DNA of 33,227 nucleotides from Tubiluchus corallicola (taxonomy: Eukaryota; Priapulida; Priapulimorpha; Priapulimorphida; Tubiluchidae): NCBI GenBank assembly GCA_030141605.1, contig JAQGDQ010000117.1:498001-531227 (forward strand). The letters are read 5' to 3'. Made by a program: the position numbers and the translations under genes. Shown piece after piece: positions 20,004-30,699 of the stretch. How positions within the stretch are numbered: the first letter of the stretch is position 1; each line of letters opens with the position of its first letter. The notes beneath the pieces are model-generated. The model made no database searches and was not told the DNA's origin. It saw nothing but the letters and a program-made list of their open reading frames with translations.

Positions 20004-20891
20004 AAAACAGGGGAGTAAAACCAAGGTGTACGTGTGCTCGTATTTTACACTTTAACTTTACTTAAACTTTAGAATAGTTGTTAGTAATTTGTATTTGCCA
20101 AAATGTAAGAAACAATACCAAAAGTTCTACTTAGAGAGAAAATACAGTCGTTCGCTAAAGTTAGCTCCAAAGAAATCTACAAAGATTCTTCAATTTCTGA
20201 GACGCCATTGGTGTTTACTATCGTTGTTTCACAGCAAAAATTACAAGTATGCAAAATTAAATGACGTAGTCTATTAGCTTTACAAATAAAATGATTCAGA
20301 ATCCAGAGGAGCTCACTCTATTTCAACGACAATGCCCATGTTTAGCCAATAATCGGCTTTTATTGTTTCCATAATGATCTCGATACCTACGACGATGGTG
20401 TAATATTGTTAAAGTCTGATTATGCCAATCAGACGGCATTTCTTATTTTTACCATTTTTGTGATGTTGTTTGTTTGGTTGTCCATGCATTTTGGGCAGCA
20501 TCACTAATTATAAAACTAAAAACAATTTTTGTGACGTAAGATGTTCAGTGACAAATAACAGAATGACAAGATTTTGCTTGATTTCGAAGACATTAATGGA
20601 AGGGCATTCTCTTACTTCGAAAGAAAATCGTATGAGTTGGCTGAGTTTAAATTTGCATTGTGATTGCAAAATGGAGCAGCTTAGCAAGTCTAAATAGTAG
20701 CGAGATCATGTTTGACAAATTGGCAGTAGTAAGTTGATGGGTTTAAAAACTGCAATAATTATTTTGGGGTTAAAAAGCCAAAAGGATCACTTTATTTGTT
20801 TTGAATATACATTGAAAAGGAACGAATATTATTTAAGAATATAAGTACGGCGTGTGTTAACACGAAAAAAAAACAAAGACAGACTTATTAG
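20004..20891. other. Interior of possible foldback element, left part
   Basis: Between the inverted arrays and the nested hAT insertion. Plus frames run through the array edge (ending Y-V-C-S-Y-F-T-L at about 20055), 20089-20277 and 20470-20697. They are rich in Lys, Cys and His but match no family I can name with confidence. A worn transposase is possible but not shown. Confidence 0.3.
20884..20891 (+). repeat. 8-bp target duplication of hAT element, left
   Basis: cttattag, identical to 21359-21366. Eight bases is the duplication length of hAT elements. Confidence 0.88.
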
Positions 20892-21358
20892 CTGTAGCGG
20901 ATAGCCCTATAGGCTGAATAGGCTGAAGCCTAAGGCCCGGGATCAAAAGGGGCCCGGCAAAATAAAACGAAAAAAATTTTTTGTTGTAAAAAAAATTGAC
21001 AAAAGAGCAAGGGGCGCGCCAAAATAAAATATAGAAAAAGTTTTTTTTTCAAAAGTCAGTCACTATATTTCAAATCGGGTTTACACAAATCAAGTTTAAA
21101 CAATTCACGTTTACACAGTTTAAGTTCAAAATTTCAGTTTCCGAATTTTTCTGGGGACAAAGTCAGTTATAATTTCTGAAAAGTCCATTTTTTTCAACAT
21201 ATCTGACTCAATATGCATCAGTGATAAATTGAATAATTTGTCATCCTTTACAAACGACGAGAGCTCCACAAAAACACGTCAGCTCAGCAGTGTAGCAACA
21301 TTTAAAAGGCCCGTTCCAAGCTCAAGCCTAAGGCCCATAAAATCATAATCCGCCGCTG
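20892..21358 (-). mobile_element. Internally deleted hAT element, 467 bp
   Basis: Flanked by a perfect 8-bp duplication, with imperfect terminal inverted repeats: ctgtagcggat at the left against cagcggcggat read from the right end (the CAGNGGCGGAT type of hAT termini). Subterminal sequences aagcctaaggccc also recur in opposite orientation. It retains only the end of a transposase gene on the minus strand, so it cannot move by itself. It is inserted between the two inverted arrays, so it is younger than them. Confidence 0.9.
21126..21275 (-). pseudogene. hAT transposase C-terminal remnant
   Basis: Open on the minus strand for about 45 codons with no start. It reads F-N-L-S-L-M-H-I-E-S-D-M-L-K-K-M-D-F, then S-E-I-I-T-D-F, and stops at TGA 21128-21126. 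This is the end of the hAT dimerisation domain (family: L-S-x-L-S-I-E-x-x-x-x-x-x-L-D-F-x-x-x-I-x-x-F). A stop precedes it upstream at about 21280. The remainder, including DDE residues and BED finger, is gone. Confidence 0.85.
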
Positions 21359-21366
21359 CTTATTAG
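21359..21366 (+). repeat. 8-bp target duplication of hAT element, right
   Basis: cttattag, pairs with 20884-20891. Confidence 0.88.
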
Positions 21367-21682
21367 TATATATTAACGTAATGCAGCATCCTATAAATTG
21401 CAAATTATTTATGATAGTATTAACCTGAAATCGTAATCAAAAAATTTCTACAGAAACGATATATTTTTACGCTATAGTTTATGTTTCAGTGACACTACCG
21501 AAGTGAGAACCAGATATATTTAGGCGCATAGTAAATTAGGGTAAAAGCGGGTAGTAATAATAATCCCTGTCAATGTAAGTACAGTTTGTTATTTATAGTC
21601 GGCGAAAAAGTCTCATTGCTTGTGTTGTCTGTTGACTTTAAAGCTGACATTAAATGAAGTTTATTACTATTATTGTTATTAT
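21367..21682. other. Interior of possible foldback element, right part
   Basis: Anonymous AT-rich sequence between the hAT insertion and the right array. No open frame of note. Confidence 0.3.
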
Positions 21683-21985
21683 ATGTCCATTAATCGGCAT
21701 GTGACCAACATGGCACTATGACTAAAGTGATCCGTCTCCAATAATCCCTGGGACGAATGTTATCTGACCAATATTCCTTTGCGCCTAAAATGGTTTGTGT
21801 CCATCAGTCCTTGCGACGAAAGTAACATGTGCCAAATAGTCTTTGTTTTTAAATTGGATTGCGTCCAATGATCCATGTGTCTAAATGTAACTGCGTCCAA
21901 AGAAAATTGTGGCGAAATAAACACTTATCAAAATTCGGCAGGGTCTAACTGTGTGTGACCAAACTGCCTGTGTCAAAACGGTTGG
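21683..21985 (+). repeat. Right arm: ~18 units with 16-bp period, core GNCNAA
   Basis: Successive units of mostly 15-17 bp, each with a core such as gtccaa, gtctaa, gacgaa, gccaaa, ggcgaa or gaccaa, preceded by TGT or TGC and followed by about 8-10 variable bases. The best stretch is 21857-21985, where cores recur at 16, 16, 16, 15, 16, 15 and 15 bp. One spacing is enlarged near 21840-21860. Orientation is opposite to the left arm. Confidence 0.78.
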
Positions 21986-22009
21986 TAGAGCTTGTATACT
22001 CTCCTACCT

Positions 22010-22790
22010 GCTTGTCCTGCTTGTCTACTCCACCTAGTTGTAAGAAGTTGATAATCTACCCAGGATAGAAATTATTTACTTATAGACCAAAATAATAATT
22101 AATTATAGTAACGAAAGAGTTGCCTCCGTGTTCTCTTAATTTTTTTATTTATTTTAAGTTTACAGTAGTGAGAGAGAGAGAGAGCGCGCGCGAAAGAGAG
22201 ATAGACAGACAACGACAGAGAAAAAGAGAGAGGGAGAGAACACTATGTAAGCAACTTAGATTTCATCACCCTTCATTCGCTGTGTTGCTGTGCTCATATT
22301 GTTTGTGTGATTCTTCTAATACGGACATTGCGCATTTGCTCAGCTATAACCCAAATGCATCGTATTTGCTGCAAATTGAACGTAGTGCACTTATCCAAAT
22401 GCAGTGCTTTCTAAATTGTCTGCTTGCAATTCTAGACACTGGAATATAATAGTAGAAGCTTCTATTCTTGGAAAAGGTAAACGTTTAACATTCTGCTATG
22501 GCAAATTACAGGTGTTGTTGCCACCATTTAGTCTTTCACGTGTTAAATTAATTGGAAGGTAGGAGTGATAAAAATCATTGGCTTGTTCTATTGATTCCAC
22601 AGAGTAGTACATTAGCTGACTGCATTGAACTCTTGCATCCGATTAATCCCTAACTTCCTCTTTTCTGTTTCTCCTAATCGTCGTTCTTGGTGCCGTGTTA
22701 TAAAATGGCCACCACTGAAGTACAGTATAAAATAACAGCGTCGCACCTCTTATTGTCTGATGAAAGCAGTGTTTATCAGATTTCCGGAAT
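22010..22790. other. Intergenic, GA tract only
   Basis: Contains a (GA)n/(GC)n/GAAA microsatellite at 22169-22240. The 109-codon plus frame 22120-22449 runs through that repeat and is not supported. A short ATG reading in good context (M-A-T-T-E-V-Q-Y-K) begins at about 22705 and is cut off at the MITE boundary; nothing else supports it. Confidence 0.5.
22169..22240 (+). repeat. (GA)n microsatellite with GCGCGCG insert
   Basis: Purine-rich dinucleotide tract interrupted by a short alternating GC run. Confidence 0.9.
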
Positions 22791-22796
22791 ACGTTA

Positions 22797-22955
22797 AGTG
22801 GGGTTTACTTAGCATTCGGAATGCGTATGCGTTATGCGCTTGCGGAATAGATAAAATCGGTTTATATTGTTTTTTAAGACCTGCATATGCGTTATTTCAT
22901 TCTACAGCCATTTTGCATATGGCATAAACATTCCGGATGCTAGGTAAACGCGACT
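22797..22955. mobile_element. 159-bp MITE, Harbinger-like
   Basis: Terminal inverted repeats of about 30 bp: left AGTGGGGTTTACTTAGCATT, and the right end read inward AGTCGCGTTTACCTAGCATC, both continuing CGGAATG. Flanked by TTA on both sides (22794-22796 and 22956-22958), the 3-bp TWA duplication of PIF/Harbinger elements. The interior has several ATGCGTTAT words and no coding sequence. Confidence 0.78.
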
Positions 22956-22958
22956 TTA

Positions 22959-23383
22959 TGCGTTATTGCGATTTCAGCTACGTATAAAAAATCAATAGGA
23001 ACAGCTGCAGAAAAAATGACGCAATAAAAGGGTATATTGAAAACAATATAAAATGATTTTACGCAATAACATATAATGCATTCCTGATATCTGCTAATCA
23101 CGTATCAAGGTATTGTTGTTATCATGTTAATTTTGTAAACCTGCTGTATATATATAATTATATATGAGTGTTTATAATTTTACCAATCTATTGAGAGATG
23201 TGTGTTGTAATAATTGTATTTTAGTAGCCATACTTCGTTTAATTATAATATGTTCTACTATATTAGAATGACGGTATTGCCAGTATTAACAGTGTAGTCA
23301 TCATAAAATAATGCTGCATACATCAAGTGCACATTTTATGTTCAATTGCATGCATTTTAAAGGCAATAAAAATATGTGTTCCT
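22959..23383. other. Intergenic, AT-rich
   Basis: No gene seen. A short AT palindrome (tatatataattatatatg) lies near 23150. Confidence 0.5.
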
Positions 23384-23941
<558 letters not shown>

Positions 23942-24129
23942 ACCACTTCACCCATCTTTTATTTACTAAACTTTCACGCAAACCTCACCGCAACCATAAT
24001 TCCACTATCAGGGCTTACTTACAAGTTTCGGCTTTTGACTTCTCTCCATCCCAAGTAATGACATTACTGTACTTTTTGTACCGATTTTTTTATGTACACT
24101 ATATTTTGCTTGAGATGGCTGGAATAAAT

Positions 24130-24198
24130 TACTATAACGTAATAACTATAATTATAACTATAACTATAACTACAACTATAATAACTATGGCTATAACG
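24130..24198 (+). repeat. TAACTA-type hexanucleotide tract
   Basis: Imperfect repeats of TAACTA / ATAACTAT, a short degenerate satellite. Confidence 0.8.
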
Positions 24199-24199
24199 C

Positions 24200-25740
24200 C
24201 GGTTTTATTCATCGTATTTGTGAACTCGTTTTTGGCGCCATAAAATCATTTATCTTAATAGTCCTTACCAGCCAACAAATTCAAAGGCAATCCATCCTCC
24301 AACGATCCCAGCGTTATAAAATATAACCCTGTTCAATTAACCCACTGTTGATCAATAATTTCAGTTATTTTTTCATTCATTGTGCTAATTTACCTCTTCT
24401 GTTCAAACCGTCAAACAGTACATTACAGTCATTTCAACGTTTTACCATAATAACAGAAATTGCAAAGCTATGAAAACATTTGAGCTAAGAAAGCTACTTT
24501 TGACTCTTATGTTAAAATGTAGATGGAACCACAAAACAGGTAAAAGCATTATCATTTAGCTTGTGATACGAAGAGGTGCGGGTAACACCCAAAATACAGA
24601 GTATTTCAGAGTAAGTCCTCCGCTAATTTGAGTTTCGAGTTTGTTTTGCAGCTATTCGACCAACGATGTTCATTTTGCGGAAAACTATTAATCAAGAGCT
24701 GGGAATTTGTTTGACTCCACATTTGGAATTTTGTTGACCCTAGACCAGAGGTACAAAATCGTTGCAATAGACTTATGAAGCCAAGCTTGATGCCACCGAA
24801 ATTAGATGAGTCACATTCTCATCTAATTCCTCTTCTAATTGTTATTATAATAACATTGAAAAACCGCGTATAAAAATTCATTTGAAACCCTAATGTGATA
24901 CTATACTAAAGGAATTCAAAGAGTCGATTTTAGACCAAGCCGTTTTCTATTTTAGTAAAGTATATATGTAAGTGAATAAATTGAACGTTTATGCAGATCA
25001 CGTAGTGAACGTGACACAATGATTACATTCAGAACTATAAGCACCTATAATAGTGCTAGGAAGCAACCTTGACATACACGCACACGCACACACACACGCG
25101 CGCGCACACTTAATCCTTAGTGCTCAGCATACGCTAAGAAACAGGAAGTATATAATGCTCCTAATTCGTATATTGTTTAACACCCAGTTATGGCTTCTGT
25201 TGATAAACAGCTTAACCTGACCAACTCTGTATTTCAGTGACGCCATTGTTTGTCTAAAGCAGATTTCACGACCTTAATGTAACGTAGCTTTGCGTTAATA
25301 ATCAAAGAGAAACTCATAGTATATTAAGATAGTAGCATGCGATATAGCACCTTTATAGCTGTAGTTATAATAGCATTAAATCCTTGGGGAAGCCGGTGAT
25401 ATTATAAAGAGATCGCGCATTAATATATCGCTTGAATGGTTTCTGGATTTCAGTTGTAGAGGATCAAATATTAATTAATATTGAAATCCAAATGTCACAT
25501 AACTAGCTAGATTTTCAGTTACGGAATTTTCGGTTTTAAATTGCAATGTAAGTTTTCTAATACCGCAACTATGTTAGAGATAAATAAATATTAGCGATCA
25601 AAATGGGATGAAGAACTGACAGTAAAGCTATTCATATATATCGGGTCGAAGAGTACAGCGCAAATACACAATAATTTCCCGTAGCACAACAGTTATATAT
25701 AGCAGAACAAGTGTTCAAGCAACAATTTTGGTATAATGAA
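24200..25740. other. Intergenic, no gene recognised
   Basis: AT-rich. It contains a (CA)n/(CG)n dinucleotide tract at 25075-25109. No open frames of interest. Confidence 0.5.
25075..25109 (+). repeat. (CA)n / (CG)n microsatellite
   Basis: Alternating purine-pyrimidine run, acacg then cacaca then cgcgcgcg, a potential Z-DNA former. Confidence 0.9.
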
Positions 25741-25841
25741 ATAAAGGGCCTCTGTTTCAATGATTTTATTTCAGATAAAGAGCCCTTGCTTGAAGCCCTT
25801 TATTTTGATAAAGGGCCCCTGTTTGAAACACTTTATTTGAA
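25741..25841 (+). repeat. Three 33-34-bp tandem copies
   Basis: Units 25741-25774, 25775-25807 and 25808-25841 all begin ataaagRgccc, continue with a tttcaa/ttgaa stretch, and end in a ttta-rich tail. Each unit also carries partial internal symmetry (aaagggc against gcccttt). The 67-codon plus frame running through shows the repeat as protein (E-P-L-L-E-A-L-Y-F / G-P-L-F-E-T-L-Y-L) but has no other support. Confidence 0.75.
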
Positions 25842-27905
25842 ATGTATCACTAGTAAAAAAATTCAAAATGGATATGGACGAGTTAGAGGGAACTCCATAA
25901 TTTCATTAGCCTAGTGGTCCCAAGCGGTCATGATTCGGCCCTGCTTACAGCGTTGTATTCCATACTGTCAGTTAATTGAATTTCATACATTATTGTTCAG
26001 TTCATTTTATAGGTTATATTTCTATGAGGTAGTCTTTGAAGAGAGCATAGGAGGTACCTCTTAATATCAATTAACCAGAAAGAGTAATAAGTGCGTGTAG
26101 TATACGAAATATCGGCGCATTACAATTGAATAAAGTGTAATAATAATTTCTCGGTTACGCTCAAAATATTTTGGGGGTTATATATTTGATTTTACAATTA
26201 TAATAATATTTCTACTTTCTAAACCTCAAGACTATTATTTTTCCGCCAGCAAGATACCAACGATGTCACAACGCACCTGAATTATTAACCAGCGATTTGT
26301 AGCTCTGGGAAATTATCAATTTTTGAGTGGCACATATATAGTTAGTTGGTTAACATCACCATTTGAAATCAACAAGTAATACTTTGTTAAGCCTGCCGTC
26401 ATTCACCCTTCACACCCAATTATATTTTGTCCTTAGAGCCTTAACCCTGGGTATAAAAGGTGGTAATTAGAATTCAGCGCCCATATATAGCTCGGTACTA
26501 TGCAGGCTTCAAATTAGTACTAAATCTAAGCACTCGGCTGTGATCTAATTCTAAGACACCGCCTACTGTAGTTCATTATTCCAGCTGTCAGGCCAAATTA
26601 AACTGATGACCGAATTCTCATTTCACAGAGACTTAATTAATTAAAGCCATTAATTAATTACAAATCAATTAATTAAACCCGAGACACTTATTGAAATAAT
26701 AATAATTTAGCTGTTTATTTAGGTGCTAGAATGCTGAGCTGGATATATCAAGGTCGCGAATTCGCGTTTGCCCTTCGCTGAGCTGTTCGACGATTGTCCA
26801 AATTGTTCTCATAGAGCCCTGGAAATTTATATCTGTTTGCTTTAAACCGCAAAACAGTGGCAATTCTACGCAAATTGTGTTCCTTAGACTGAGATTGATT
26901 ATTGGTCATTGATTGATCATTATGTACTGTTTTGGCAGCGTATCAATCGCAGATAAAACTAGTCCGACGGTATTGGAATGCCTGCTAAAAAGCAAAGCAA
27001 AATTAGACAAATCCAGCTTAGCGTTTTTCTGAGTAATCAGTAGTAGATAAAGTTTGAACCATGTAGACAAAAGGTGCGCTTTGTTAAGACCTGACACCAA
27101 CCTGGTCTGCGTTTTTAGGTTTTTTACAGATGCCAGAACTCCTGGCAAATTTTGGCATCAATTACAAATTTTGGATGAACTGTATTTTTCGTCTTTTGTG
27201 TAATTGAGCAAATTTTAAAAAATTTATTACTATTTCTAACTATCACTGTTAACTAACTAAAAATTTATAAAATAATGTGCATGTATTAGGTTATTTTTTA
27301 ATTGAGTTTCGATAACCTTAGACACGCTCATTTTTTATGTTGTTGTTTAAAAACGTAGTTAAGATTTTTTTAATGGAAAAGACCAGTTTCCATTTAAATG
27401 TAATCGACTGTAAAAGTAATGATCAGCTACTTGTTTCTTTGAATTGTTTATGTAGCTCTGTTTTTGACATATGCACGCACCATTTACTGCACTACTGACT
27501 TTACAACCGATCAAGAAATAACTTGTTTACAAATTGAATGATGTCACATCCAGGTAGCACTGACATGTTAACATCTAGGCACAAACTATTTAGTAAACTT
27601 TCATACGTTTGTAGGAGGCGTGCAAACCAAGACAGTTTTCAGTAACAATTTCAGCTTGTGTATCAATATTAGTAGTGCAGTAGATTTCCTTCCATTTCAT
27701 GTCGATTAAATCAGCGAGAAATGATACATTATTCTCTTATAAGCTTGTATGATGGATTTGAGTCAAAGTTTGATGAGGTGGATTTCAGCTTTAATAACAA
27801 AATTATGGTCAGAATAATCACAAGGCAACTGTCGATGTCTGATCGCCATCTGACTGACTTTTATGACAAGTAGCAGTAGGTTCTTTCTGTGATATTTTAG
27901 AATAT
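25842..27905. other. Intergenic, no gene recognised
   Basis: AT-rich, with a cluster of TTAATTAA words at 26630-26690. The minus frame 27148-26906 (80 codons) has no recognisable domain. Nothing else seen. Confidence 0.5.
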
Positions 27906-28046
27906 GGTATAGTGTAGTGTAGTGTAGTGTAGTGTAGTGTAGTGTAGTGTAGTGTAGTGTAGTGTAGTGTAGTGTAGTGTAGTGTAGCGTATACTGCAGT
28001 GTAGTGTAGCGTAACATAGCATAGCATAGTACAGTATAGTATGGCT
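27906..28046 (+). repeat. (TAGTG)n array decaying into TAGCA/TAGTA
   Basis: About 17 clean TAGTG units followed by variants (tagcg, catag, tacag). The minus frames with repeated H-Y-T-T-L are repeat translations. Confidence 0.95.
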
Positions 28047-28861
28047 AGTTTAATACAGCGCCACCTTTCATTTTACAGCAATTTAAAACACATAGTTACA
28101 GTAAAATAAAAGCCACTCTAGCGACACATTAAATCTTACTACAAACAACCATTTACTTATAATTAGAAACAGTCACAAATGGGACAACGCAATAAAACAC
28201 TGTTTTTTCAGAATGGACCGATAAATTGATCACAAAAACGGCCTTTGATCTTCAGGAATATTAACCTTCTAATTTCCAACATAAAGTGATTAATCCGACA
28301 TCTAAATTTAACTAATGCACTTCTGTGGTTTTGGACAACGTGCTTGATGCATGCAATTCAGTGTTACTGTCCTTTTTGAAAAGTTCATGGGATCTCTTGC
28401 AGTCTATTACAGCCTTGTATATTTGAGTACACCTCGCTAAGTTCTTGATACCAATTCTACTCTTCTTTTTCACATACTGATAAATCGACTTTAGAAATGT
28501 CTTTACTAAATGCATACTGATTATTACATAAATGTGGCAACCGCCTTACAGGATAGGGGTTTTGTCTAGGGGATAAACATGGCCGTCGTTTCGCTTAAAA
28601 TGCTCATATTTCTCGACATTGAAATATTCGCTCAATTCTCTTCCTCTTTTGACAATGTAACGTCGCAATCTCTTATCGACCCAATATGCTACTTAGGAGA
28701 CCTGCGAAGTTTTGTATTATTTTCCAAAAAGTCACGTTTCCACTTAGCAACTATTGACTTACCTTTAACTATAGTTGAAACTTTCCTTTTGCTATTCCAA
28801 AAGCCATGTCAAATTTTGTTCTTGGAAAGAAATTACTCAAGTTTTTCTTTATATTCACACT
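28047..28861. other. No recognised gene, two anonymous frames
   Basis: A minus frame at 28515-28312 and a plus frame at 28579-28869 are open but match no family I know. Splice contexts are unremarkable. They may be chance or remnants of an unidentified element. Confidence 0.35.
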
Positions 28862-29088
28862 ACTGCTAACTAATGATTTGTCTTTTACATTGTCTATTAG
28901 TACAGTACGTTCTGCTAACTAATGATTTGTCTTTACATTGTCTATAATCACAGTACAGTACATTGTCTATTAGTACAGTACAGTACATTGTCTATTAGTA
29001 CAGTACAGTACATTGTCTATTAGTACAGTACAGTACATTGTCTATTAGTACAGTACAGTACATTGTCTATTAGTACAGTACGCTCTGC
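28862..29088 (+). repeat. 25-bp minisatellite next to a ~49-bp duplication
   Basis: A segment beginning ctgctaactaatgatttgtc occurs twice (28863 and 28912). Its tail then expands into about five copies of a 25-bp unit, cagtacattgtctattag plus tacagta. The duplication and the minisatellite share the words tacattgtctat and agtacagtac. Confidence 0.9.
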
Positions 29089-29238
29089 GTCTGTTGTGGA
29101 ATTATAGATTGATTAATTTTCATTGACTGAATTAAGTTCGAGTTTGCTTGAGAGATTTATGATTTCACAGTATCATTGTAAGTTGGCTTGACTTTACTTC
29201 GCGTTATGACGGCCACTTTTTGGTCAATCTTGTGTAGC

Positions 29239-29475
29239 GTCTGGTGTCTTTATGTCTGAAATTTTCGTCAGTCCGATATTGCAACTATCGGTCTCCGCGT
29301 AACAAACTTGTTGCATCTAATAATTTTTTACTATCAGTTTCCTCTTTGATTAGTTTAATTGCAAGAGTATTTATTTCTGTTAAAGTGCTTATAGCCTCAT
29401 CATTCCCAGGAAAATCTGGAAGGTTGTCTAAACAGCAAACTTCAGCCATAGAGCCATCTCCGACGTAGGTTACTA
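29239..29475 (-). other. Anonymous minus-strand open frame, possible exon
   Basis: On the minus strand a frame open for about 78 codons without an internal start near its beginning reads Y-V-G-D-G-S-M-A-E-V-C-C-L-D-N-L-P-D-F-P, then E-A-I-S-T-L-T-E-I-N-T-L-A-I-K-L-I. A fair acceptor (ttctcactgttag) precedes it, and it ends at a stop near 29239. Its composition looks more protein-like than the other anonymous frames here, but I recognise no family and find no donor or partner exon. The plus frame over the same bases is its shadow. Confidence 0.3.
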
Positions 29476-29930
29476 ACAGTGAGAATGTAAATCTGAATCC
29501 TAGGTATCACATTTGTTACAGATTACGGCTGTAATCACGGCTGTGGCATTTCACGATTCAGATGATAAAATCACGAGAAAATTTACAATCAAGTAAAAAT
29601 TATAACAAATCTGGGAGCTCACATAGGAATTAACTTTACTACAAGCAAGACGTTTTTACTGCCTGCGATAATCTCATTGTTCAATATTTAAATCGTTTTT
29701 AAAGCTTGACTGAATAATAAAGTGCATATTCTGCATCATTGTTGAAAATAACTTGTTGTTTGTGACATCTTGATGTGATTTTTAAAATTTATATAGATTT
29801 TAAGTTTTATAAATAGCAAAATACAAGACTCGCGTACTTTTCGATGTCACGTTGCATAGGTTGAACAGGTTATGTGACAAGATGTTCTGCGATAGTAATG
29901 TAAAATTTACAACATGCAAAAGTGTAACTA

Positions 29931-30697
29931 GGGCTCATTTCACAGTGAGGATGCCGGCAAAATTCCTTGAGGGGAAATTCTTTGCGATATTCCTCACCAA
30001 AATGAAACACATTGTTTTACAGTGGCGCCTCGCTGAAGCTGTGCGTGCTCCTCGCGAGGAAAGTTGCAGCATGCTAGAAATACTACTGTTCCGTTTTTGT
30101 GCGGAATCCTCGCAGAATTCAGATTAAAACTTAACTGCACAATTGTTTCTTTCTTGATTAATGGACAACAGTTAACACATTTCAGCATAAAATTATAATA
30201 GGAGCATTCAGCATTAAATTATAATAAATAATAAATATATTAATAATAATATTTATTAATTATAAAGAACATAATATTTACTCTCTCTTTTACAGACGAT
30301 TTTATGTTTTATTCATGCAACAGCCAAACTATATTCTGGTATAATCGTGAAATTTCTCTCGATCGTCTCTCAAATGACCATGCAAGATAGCAACAATACC
30401 ACAAGGCTGCCTTGATTCGTTATTAGGATTGCACCGATAACGACAGCAATTAATACTATCGTAATAATAGTAAGTCTTAGTAAAAACATGAGTCGTCCTC
30501 GTTGTCCATGTTGACGAGTAATAGCTACAAACTTGCAACTCGCAAAGTAGCTGCAGCTAAATTGACGCGCGAAAAAACGCGCTGTTTCAATGTGAAATGA
30601 ACTTTTCTTGCTGCATCAAGAAAAAATCGGAAATTTCTGATTTCCTGACAGCAATTCCGTGCATCATTTTCCTTGCGCTCTCACTGTGAAACGGGCC
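29931..30697. mobile_element. 767-bp element with terminal inverted repeats
   Basis: Left end GGGCTCATTTCACAGTGAG and right end, read inward, GGCCCGTTTCACAGTGAG; the 12 bases TTTCACAGTGAG are identical. TA flanks both ends (29929-29930 and 30698-30699), but the duplication is too short to be decisive. The interior carries an AT-rich stretch with a repeated catt(a)aattataata and no transposase. The open frames inside it (29852-30127 plus, 30188-29994 minus, 30538-30329 minus) are not supported. Probably a non-autonomous DNA transposon of undetermined superfamily. Confidence 0.65.
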
Positions 30698-30699
30698 TA

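Noticed and set aside
20004-20060. FLYWCH-like zinc finger reading at the left array edge
   Set aside because: Only a short Lys/Tyr/Cys-rich stretch resembles it, the downstream His residues are absent, and the frame stops.
21683-21985. Core-plus-spacer array as a CRISPR-like locus
   Set aside because: Cores are only about six bases, degenerate and at a 16-bp pitch; the genome is eukaryotic and the array is paired with an inverted copy.
27763-28027. Y-T-T-L-H-Y repeat proteins on the minus strand
   Set aside because: Translation of (TAGTG)n.
28862-29088. Direct repeats as a possible CRISPR array
   Set aside because: Units are contiguous without unique spacers and the window is animal nuclear DNA.
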